A DNA stretch of 64,000 nt from Buxus sempervirens (Eukaryota; Streptophyta; Magnoliopsida; Buxales; Buxaceae). The notes beneath the pieces were generated by a model, which saw only the letters and a list, made by a program, of their open reading frames with translations, had not been told where the DNA came from and did not search any database. The position numbers were made by a program, and so were the translations under genes. The stretch spans positions 15,542,205-15,606,204 of the forward strand of contig OX387184.1 in NCBI GenBank assembly GCA_947561395.2, in the 5' to 3' direction. This document shows positions 56,183 to 64,000 of the stretch, piece by piece (within the stretch, counting starts at the first letter, position 1; each line of letters starts with the position of its first letter).

Positions 56183-56542
56183 GGGAAATTGGTTTTTAGT
56201 GATGCTTTTTCAAAATAATTCAGATTCAGTTGGAAAATTTTTGGTAATTGATTTTTAGTGATACTTTTTTAATAGAATTGAGAATTAATGTTATTTTACC
56301 GTTCATTAAGAGTTTCTTTCGAAAATGCCCTCAAAAGACTTTGAAAACCTTTTCACTCATTTTGAACAAAGTGCAGTTTACAAGTCTTTTTGAGGGCATT
56401 TTCGGAAGAAATTCTTAATGAACAGTAAAATGACACAAATTCTCAATTATGTTAAAAAAGTATCACTAAAAACCAATTACCAAGAATTTGCTGACTGAAT
56501 CTGAATTCTTTTGAAAAAGCATCACTAAAAACCAAATTTCCC
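56183..56542. mobile_element. Long-inverted-repeat MITE, copy 1
   Basis: Arms of about 160 bp each (roughly 56183-56345 and 56375-56542) are inverted copies at high identity, beginning GGGAAATTGGTTTTTAGTG. The motif AATTGRTTTTTAGTGATRC occurs twice within each arm. It shares its ends with 19161-19481. As RNA it would form a long double strand. Target duplication unclear. Confidence 0.8.
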
Positions 56543-56819
56543 ATTTTTCTATGATAAATCATCTATAAATTTTGATATCTATCTACGCATATATTATGCT
56601 ACAATGAATGTGATATTCTAACATTTGCATTCATATCAAAAAATGAAAAAATATTCAAAGATTTACTTTTTTTTAGCCAACCTAGACATAACTGCAACTC
56701 AAATAATAAGGTTTGAGTTAGGTTCACGTTTAATTTAAGTCACACTATGAATGAGTTTGGGTTAATAAATTTTAGATTTGGCCAAGCTCAAACGCATCAC
56801 AACTGGACCCAACCTACCT
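56543..56819. other. Spacer before the 6-kb hAT
   Basis: AT-rich with no supported gene. It ends in the left target-site copy ACCTACCT of the hAT. Confidence 0.4.
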
Positions 56820-58721
56820 TAGGGTTGCTAAACAAGCTGGCCGGCATGGCCCAGGCTCGTTTAGCACGTGCTTGGCGTGCCGTGCCAGTCCATTAGCCAA
56901 AGCCCCTGACACGGTCCAGCCCGTGGCACGCCTAAGGTTGGGCCGTGCCGAGCCAAGCTTGAGTTCTTTTTTTTTTTTGGCAAAAAAACAAAGAAAAAAT
57001 GGGAAAATAGTAAAAAACCATAAAAAGATTCTGAAAAATATGTTTATTATTCACAAAAGTGTCTTACACATACTGAGATAGATTTTGCTCAAAAAATTTT
57101 AAATAAATTAATTATTACAAGTACAAGTACAATTTTGCAAATACAACAATACATAATACACTTGCACAAATAATATTGCATCATTGTAGTATAAGCACAT
57201 CCCAACTAGGTTGGCACCCACTCATCTATCTTTCATTTGCAGTTAAAAAAAAAAAAGAGAAAGTAAAGTTCCTAAACTTTAATTACAAAAAATATAATAA
57301 AACTTAGACTAATCTGGAAGACTAAATTCATCAAGATTCAAATCATCGAAGTCTCCAGCAAGTTGATCATCCGCATATTCCTTATCTCTCAGTTCCGCCC
57401 TTAGCCAATATGTTAGATAGACACATACTTGCACCATCTCCGGTGTTAATCTGCTCCTATGGTCGTCCACCGTTCGTCCACCTGCACTAAAAGCTGATTC
57501 CGATGCAACTGTGGACACCAGAACCGTTAGTAGATCACGTGCCATGGTAGAAAGCATAGGATAACTAACTTGATTTTGCTTTCATCATGTCAAAATATTA
57601 AAAGAACTATGTTCACCCATTGTATGTAAAAGTAGTGGGGGGCTTTCTAAATAAATCCTTAACTTAGATGATCCCCCATTACCAAATGCTGGTTGTTTTC
57701 CCCTTCTTCTCCCACTTAAAAAATTCCAAGGGGAATTGTCTGTAATGTTTCTTGGGTCTGAGTTTGACCATGTCTGCTACTGCTAGTATCATATTCAGAA
57801 AAAAATCTTTCTAATAAGTTTCTTATTTGATGTATATCTATTTGAAAAGAAGATCTTATATTTTCATTTATTCCTTCTATTAAATCTTTCACTCCTAATT
57901 TAATCCTAGGACCCATTGTACTAGCTAAATAATATAAATGGGGCATTTCTTACCAATATTTTAAAATTTTAGATTCCATTGCAAGGCAAATATCTTTAGC
58001 AACAGGCATGTCTCTATATTGTTTAAAGTAAATACTTATTTGATATAGTATATTTAAAATATTTGGGGATGTTGGGTAATAAACCCCTGATAAGAATCTT
58101 GTTGCATTAAAAAAAACTTTTAAAAAATCTCTTAAAATTTTTGCTATTTGCTAGTCAAGTTCTTCTAGTTCACTTGCAAGTACTTTTGTTTTATACAATA
58201 ATGTAAGTTCTTGTTTCAATTCTAGTGCAACATCTAGCATTAAATATATTGAATTCCACATATGTTCAACATCTAGGGTTATTTTTTTAGGTTGTTTTCC
58301 CAAACTTGCACAATAATTTTTAAATTCTCTAGCAGTTGTGCTAGATTGTTTTAAAAATCTTACTGCGTCTCTAATATTCGTTAAATGATATTGCACAATT
58401 TTTAAGCCATCTTGTACAACTAAATTTAGATGTGACAAGCACATCTAATATAAAATAAACATCCATCTACATTTAAGTTTAAGTGTTGCTTTAGTATGTC
58501 TATTGTAACATTATTAGCACTTGCATTATCAAGTGCTAGAGCCATTATTTTATTTTGTATTTTATACTTTCTTATATTATGTGCTATAGCATTTGATATA
58601 GCTGGTCCAGAATGTCTAGCATCTAGTGACGCAAAAGTTAGTATTCTTTTTTCCATACTCCAATTCTCATCTATATAATGTGCAGTTATAGCTAAATAAC
58701 TTATGTTTTGTCTACTTGTCC

Positions 58722-61208
58722 TGTAAGACCCTGAATTTTGTGAGTTATTTATTTATTTATTTAGTTATTTATTCTGATGTATAAATTGTGTTTATCAGGT
58801 TATTTTGTGGTTTGAGGGCTTAGCCCATACTCGTATGTACAGGCGTTATATAGCCATTTTTCCGAAAAATCGTAGTATTATCATTGTTACTATTAAAGTA
58901 TAGTTATGTGATTATTAACGTAAATGGATGCGGAACATGTAGTATCTCCGGTGGGCGAGCATGCATAGGATCAAAGAAGTGGGAGAGTATTCGAGCGGCG
59001 TATGTTTCAAGTAAGTGTACAAAAATGGAAAGTAGGGTTCGGGTTTATGAGAATACGCTTAGCATAATTTCGGAAACATTTTCGTTAAGTCTGGACATTA
59101 GGAGAACTAGCGATTTCGGCTGGAGTGGCGACTAGGGTTTTTGTTCGTGAAGAACCAGAAATCGCAAGTGCTGAAAGAAGGAGTTCGGAGTTGAAGTTCA
59201 GTGGGTTAACTCTCGCTGCTCGAGAAGTTTGGTTTGGAGAGATTTTCCTTCGCGTGCGTGGCCGGAGTAGAGATCGGCCGGGGTTTTACCATTCGGAATA
59301 AGCGCACTCAGGTGAGTAGCACTGATTTACAACTGGGGTTTTGTGTTTTATGTTTCTCTCGAGATTATTCTGATGCATGGGTTATATATAAAGTGATAGT
59401 ATGAGTTTTCTGGTTTTTCTGGTTTTCGGGAAATTACATGAACAGAGTCTCCGGATTTAATTTTATATTTGAAAATGAAAGTGTTTAGATTAATTCCAAA
59501 TATGGTTGGGAAGTTTTCTGGGAGTATTAGGAGTGTAGTAGAACAATTACAGAGGTTCACAAACCGGCCAGTCATGCAGATCTCAAAATAACAGAGAAAT
59601 GGAAATCACAGGGGGTATCCGCTCACCTCGCGCTCACCGGCGCTCACCTCAGAGGTAGGCGCCCCGTTAAACACGACCCACCGCCGAGCTCGCGCCCGGC
59701 TGCCGCTCAGCTCGCGCTCAGCGGAAAACTATGCGCCCATCTCGCGCGAATCTCGCGCCCACCTCACGCCCATCTCGCGCTCAGCTCACGCTCACCTAGC
59801 ATCGGGTGAGCGGCAGGTCGTTTTTACCCTTTTTCTTCACCGCCGACCGGCGCTCACCTCGCGCCCACCTCAGTAAGTGAGCGGCAGACCTATTTTGCTT
59901 ATTAAATTGGAGATTTGAATTAACTAAGGGTATTTGGGTTACCTGAGGATTAAACCACTTCACTATTCACTTGTTTAGGAACCCTGGGAATCTATTTTGC
60001 CTAGGAAACTATTAGAGGAAAATTGAGTGAATTGCTTAAAAGCTTTCAAGTTGAGTTTAGGTTATTCATGAATATTATGCCGGATACCAAACCACTAAGA
60101 GTCACTAATTTCACTTCCTCTGTTTTATACACTGTTTTGATTGAGGAGTTATTCTATTCTGGTTTCACTGATTTGGAAACTTTAAATGTATTGTAAAGAT
60201 TTCCTTTGTATGAATGAATTGAGTTTTACTTCCATATGAATTGTGTTACGGAAATGTGAAAATACTGAATGTACTTGAGGTACTGCTTGGTCCAGAGGGA
60301 CAGGTGACAAATTGTGATGAGTTTTACATGATATGAAATGAATGGTTTTTCTTTGACATTGGTATTGAGATTATACGATGTTTTACTGTTTTGGTCTAGC
60401 TTGTCCTGGATCCAGATGTTTAAGCTTAGTAATGTGATGTTATTGTTGGTTGTTGGAATTGCATGGCCTTGTGTGTTGCCACGACCGGTGTAGAGCAGCC
60501 AGAAACCCTGAGTAGGCCTGATTGTCAATGCAGAAACCCGGGGAGTAGGCCTGCATTGGATGACGAAACCCTGAGTAGGCCGTCATTTCAGAGTATCCGA
60601 AACCCTGAGTAGGCCGGAACTGTGTACATGGAGGTGTGGAGTGTCTACTTGGCATGTTTAATTTATCAACTAAACGATAGTCATGACATTGACCAATCGA
60701 TGTGTTATTGTACTTAACTGAGATGTGATTTGTTTGATTTGAACTTGGGAAATTGATGTTGGTTGTTTAAACGTATTGTAGTGTTGTCGATGCATAGTTT
60801 TAAAATGTGATCAACTATTTCTGCATGCATGTGCTACTCGCTGAGATATTCGTATCTCACTCTGTTGTTGTTCTGTTTTTTCAGATACTCGTGGTGAGGC
60901 GATTACTGGGGTAGATCCTGCTGAGGCATATAGGGAGGAAGGCTACTATTACCTTCCTTAGACTTGTAGGTTATCTGTTCTGAATTTGAGAACTTTGAAT
61001 TAATTGAGATGTATTAAAGTAAATTGGGGATGAACCATATGATTCCAGTTTAGTTTAAATGTTACAATTTTGCATAAATGGAAATGTGCACTCTGTCAGG
61101 TTATAGATGTATGATTATCCAGCGATCATAAATTGATTAACGATCCTTGCCTAACCTCCGTGAGACGTGTTATATCTTTAATGAACAACACGGATCCGGG
61201 GCGTTACA
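58722..61208 (+). mobile_element. Solo LTR B, 2487 bp, with 5-bp target duplication
   Basis: The element starts TGTAAGACCCTG and ends GGGGCGTTACA. TGTCC flanks it on both sides (58717-58721 and 61209-61213), a perfect 5-bp duplication. No gag-pol domains are present. Internal features are a strong donor-like site at 59311 (CTCAG|GTGAGTAG) and a block of CGCTCACCTCGCG-type short repeats at about 59620-59880. Four tandem hairpins follow at 60496-60620, a TGAGATA-TTCG-TATCTCA hairpin at 60842-60859, and an acceptor-like T-rich CAG ending at 60884. It is related to LTR A by ends and layout but diverged. It split the hAT transposase, so it is younger than the hAT insertion. Confidence 0.85.
60496..60620 (+). 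repeat. Four tandem hairpins with near-constant loop
   Basis: Copies of AAACCCTGAGTAGGC (60503-60517, 60566-60580, 60600-60614) and a 17-base variant at 60534-60550 recur every 31-34 bases. Each is bracketed by its own inverted pair: CAG/CTG, AATGCAG/CTGCATT, ATGACG/CGTCAT and TCCG/CGGA. The loop also contains a CCT/AGG pair that could extend the fold. The stems differ in sequence but stay complementary. Confidence 0.8.
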
Positions 61209-62808
61209 TGTCCAGATATCTAAGGTTAAAGCCACCTTAAAGCTACTGTTTGAAAAATTTTCTATTAATGCTGTTTTCATTTTTTGATATAATGTTATAG
61301 CATCACTTCTTAAAGTATGGCGTAAGAAAGGTTTATATTCTGGTGCTAGATATTTGGTTATTAGATTGTTAAATCTTTTTGATTCTATTAGTCTAAAGGG
61401 TAATTCTTCTTGTATTATCCACTTTACAATTTCAAGCCTAGTTTCTTCTCGATTAAAAAGAAAATTGCCCAAATTAACACTATTTTTGGAAATTTGGGCT
61501 TGCCTAGGGTCTATTTGGCCATGTTTTGGAAGGCATTTCTGCAAATACCATTGCAAGTGGCCTGTACCACTTTTTCCTTTGCAACTAAATTTTTTTTTGC
61601 AGTGGTTACAAACTGCCCTCTCTTCACTCCCTATAGTTTCAATTGCAAAATTTAGCTAGACACCAGAGGTTCTACTCCTCTTGATGCTCCTAGGTGGTAG
61701 GGAAGATGATCCCATCTCTTGGGAAGACAACTCAGGTTCATGATCTTGGATGGGAGGGTCACAATACGGGGATTGGGTCTCATCAAAAGCCTTAGAAAAA
61801 GGTGGGTCAGAATAGGGTTTAAGAAACTCCCTTTCCTTAGTATAAAAGTAAATAAACGGCCTAGGGTCCATTATCAAATTTTGAAAAAAAATTTCTTAAT
61901 AAATAATATAATAATAAAATTTTGATGATACACTACCTATAGTAAAGTGAGGAATAATATACGCAAAAATGCACCAGGAAAATTCCAAAGTAACTGAAAG
62001 GGTCACAAACGGTCCCACTTAAAACCAAGTTTCCTTAGGCAATTATCTCGTCCTTTGTGACAGAACTTTCCTATAGATGCATTTAGTTGCACAGTAGTCA
62101 CCCACTATACTAGGCTTTAAAATAATAAGAAAGGTAGAAGGAGAGACTTACTTAAATATATAATATTTATACTAATTTTAAAATCAGAAAATTAAATAGA
62201 AGAATACCTCTTTAGAATGAAGCTTGAACTTTGCAGTTGAAGCCTTCAACCTCCAGAGTTCAACTTCCCACCTTTGATGCTTGAGCAATTTAAAAAAAAT
62301 TAAATATTACTTGATAGCTATAGAGATGAAGAGAGTAAGGGAGATTGTAGAAAACAGTAAGAGAGATTATAGAAGAGGTGTGGTTTGGAGTGGAAAGGGT
62401 TAGGCCTATTTATAAAAAAAACCAAAAGTGGTTTTTTACCACCTTTACCCTCAAATATGGCTGTTATTTGGCAGTTGGAAGGGTGGAAATAGTCATTTAC
62501 AGTCAATTACAAGCATACCCCCCTAATATGGCTATTGGGGGGGGGGGGGGGGGGGGGGCGCTAAAACATTAAAAAATAGTGGTAAAAACCACTTTATTGG
62601 GGTGAAAAACGGCTAGTTGTTTCGTGCCTTGCGGGCAGGCCCATTGGTCCCCGCTAGACGCGGGCTATGCCGCTAGCGTGCTGGACGTGCCACGGCTCGC
62701 TGGGCCAATGTGCCTCGCGGGCCGCGTGCCCAATAATCTGGGCACGGCACGGCTAGGGGAGTGGGCCGTGCCGTGTCGGCCCACTCACGTGCCCGATTAG
62801 CAACCCTA

Positions 62809-64000
62809 ATCTGCCTTATAGATCTAGTGGACGATGCTTTGCTTTGGGACTAAGATTGCCAAGTTGGTGAAAAGGGAGGTTGAAATCGTCTGTCACAGGA
62901 TTTGCGGCAGACCCTGCAGCATCGTAGGATGTTGCCATGAGTAGCATCCCATGGATGCTGCATTTTTCATATTAAAAAATATATGAAATGTCACTTACAT
63001 TGACATTTCACATTTTTTAATATGAGTTTAACAGCATCGTGGATGCTACACATTGCAGGGTAACGATTTCGGCTTAAGACAAACCGCAAACTTGGACATG
63101 AATGGGTTTACTCTCCGGGTAGGTCCAAAGGGCTATGCAAAAAACTAACACATTTTATAAATGGGACCCAAGCCTAAAGCGAAAATCATACCTGCATCCA
63201 ACCTAAAAAGCCCATATTTTGAGTCCAAAGTATAGTTGGTTAATCTTAATCTGAATATATGTCCATGCGTAAAATTTTAAACGGATTGACAACAGCTCGC
63301 AACCTGCATATATTTAACTTAGGGAAAATTATTAGAAAGGGTTAACTGGAGAAGGCCCCTTGGGATTCGTGCCTAAAACAATTTACAACTTTCCCAAAAT
63401 GCCCATTCAGGGGCGGCTCAAACTTTTTGGAGGCCTTAGGCAATGTCATAAAAATGAGGCCTTTTAATTAAAATTTTTTTAATATTAAACTATAAATTTA
63501 TGTCTTGCCTTTTTGATACAAAATTTCTAATTAAACTTTTGTATTCAAGTTTAGCCAATAAATAATTTTCGATAGATAAAATTGCTAAACCGTTAAAGCA
63601 GTCAGTGCCCCCTATGGGTACTTTGCTTCAATGCATGGGTAACAACACCTTCGCTTCCAACATTCAATGGTCAGAGACCTCTTCTGGTAAATCATTAACG
63701 TGCACTCGAATATCAGTCTAAAGGCAAACTTAATAGCAATGTCCTTCTTCGATTTCATAAGCAAATAAGAAGCGAAGATAGGTGTGAGAAGATGGGTCTT
63801 TCGTTTTTCACAAAAGATAGAAACCCTAAGCCCCCTTTTCCCTTTATTAAAAAAGATTTAGAGAGAAAATAATCGGTTTTTATAAAAAATGAGAGAAAGA
63901 AAGCAATGGGGGGCTTTACTCCTTAGGCGGTAGCCTTAGTGAGGGGTGGGGTCCACCAAAAAAAATGGGAAAATTATGAAAAGGGTTACTTTTTAAAATA
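62809..64000. other. Window end, no gene seen
   Basis: Apart from the inverted repeat at 62941-63049 there is only AT-rich DNA. A segment near 63409 (AGGGGCGGCTCAAAC) resembles a common plant MITE end, but its partner end is not clear within the window. Confidence 0.35.
62941..63049. repeat. Inverted repeat, MITE-like
   Basis: Arms of about 50 bases begin and end GTAGCATCC (62941-62949) and GGATGCTAC (63041-63049). The inner part CATATTAAAAAAT ... TGACATTTC is also paired. The spacer is about 8 bases, so the unit folds almost completely. No target duplication was identified. Confidence 0.65.

Larger units (their letters stand above)
57309..61877 (-). pseudogene. hAT transposase, interrupted and decayed
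   Basis: Read on the minus strand from about 61877. After a Ser/Pro-rich N-terminus comes a BED zinc finger near 61550-61640 (CNHCKKKF ... LQWYLQKCLPKH). Next are the SKRFNNLI region, TLDIWT at 61215, then LAITAHYIDENWSM resuming at about 58710, and LALDNASANN near 58530. Last comes the C-terminal dimerisation domain (YPMLSTMARDLL ... STVASESAFSAGGR) at 57400-57570. The LTR lies within the DIWT motif, and its precise removal would leave the frame continuous. Independent damage includes frameshifts near 58440 and 57720, nonsense codons near 58155 and 57950, and two adjacent TGA codons at about 57583-57588 where the family usually has Trp-Trp. It cannot make an active enzyme. Confidence 0.85.
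56820..62808 (-). mobile_element. hAT transposon, 5989 bp including a nested solo LTR
   Basis: The left terminus is TAGGGTTGCTAAAC; the right terminus, inverted, is TAGGGTTGCTAATC. The flanks ACCTACCT (56812-56819) and ATCTGCCT (62809-62816) match at 6 of 8 positions with two transitions, fitting the 8-bp hAT duplication. Subterminal regions are GC-rich with repeated GGCACGG/CCGTGCC motifs. Without the 2487-bp LTR the element is about 3.5 kb, the normal size for an autonomous hAT. A decayed transposase runs on the minus strand. The 22-base G run at 62537-62558 lies near the right end. Confidence 0.85.

Noticed and set aside
60496-60620. CRISPR-like array
   Set aside because: The genome is eukaryotic, spacers are only about 16 bases and are self-complementary to each other, and the array lies in an LTR.
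58722-61208. Complete non-autonomous LTR element rather than solo LTR
   Set aside because: No internal pair of long direct repeats and no primer-binding or polypurine site between LTRs could be found.

Overview
This is a plant nuclear window, most likely from a non-model woody or basal-type dicot or a magnoliid; the exact lineage cannot be read from the sequence. The evidence is spliced plant genes with GT-AG introns, an intronless plant receptor kinase, a telo-box ribosomal protein promoter, and many plant transposons (L1-type LINEs, hAT elements, Helitrons, a SINE, MITEs and solo LTRs). Gene density is low: three genes are well supported in 64 kb.

Layout. 0.2-0.6 kb holds a short non-autonomous Helitron whose 3' end is duplicated. 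5.8-16.8 kb, minus strand, is a three-exon gene for a 216-aa conserved plant protein of unknown function; its two long introns carry three LINE fragments. 17.2-19.5 kb is a cluster of small repeats: a MITE, a tRNA-like SINE with an 8-bp target duplication, a 50-bp near-perfect hairpin, a nested tandem duplication and a second MITE. 19.5-31 kb has no firm gene; it contains a decayed LINE, a second Helitron, weak exon-like stretches and a MULE-like element with a clean target duplication. 31.65-35.25 kb, plus strand, is an intact intronless BRI1, the brassinosteroid receptor. 35.3-41.6 kb is intergenic, with a non-autonomous hAT element whose two ends are both duplicated, and a promoter-like stretch with several CACGTG boxes but no gene.

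41.6-51.9 kb, minus strand, is the gene for 40S ribosomal protein S18 (uS13), 152 aa in four exons. Its third intron is 9.4 kb long and holds LINE fragments in both orientations, one of them hit by a small hAT element. 52.2-62.8 kb is a nested transposon block: a 576-bp hAT derivative; a minus-strand SINE split by a 2.4-kb solo LTR; a long-inverted-repeat MITE; and a 6-kb hAT element with a decayed minus-strand transposase, itself split by a second 2.5-kb solo LTR with a 5-bp target duplication.

The genes are unrelated housekeeping or signalling genes and do not form a pathway. The most interesting material is structural: (i) two related long LTRs share an intron-like architecture and a TGAGATA/TATCTCA hairpin; (ii) one of them carries four tandem hairpins with a near-constant loop and different self-complementary stems; (iii) four LINE 3' ends share a GTACAY/RTGTAC stem-loop with compensatory change; (iv) a uORF stop overlaps the first BRI1 start codon. 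All coordinates and splice joins were read by eye, and no database search was run.
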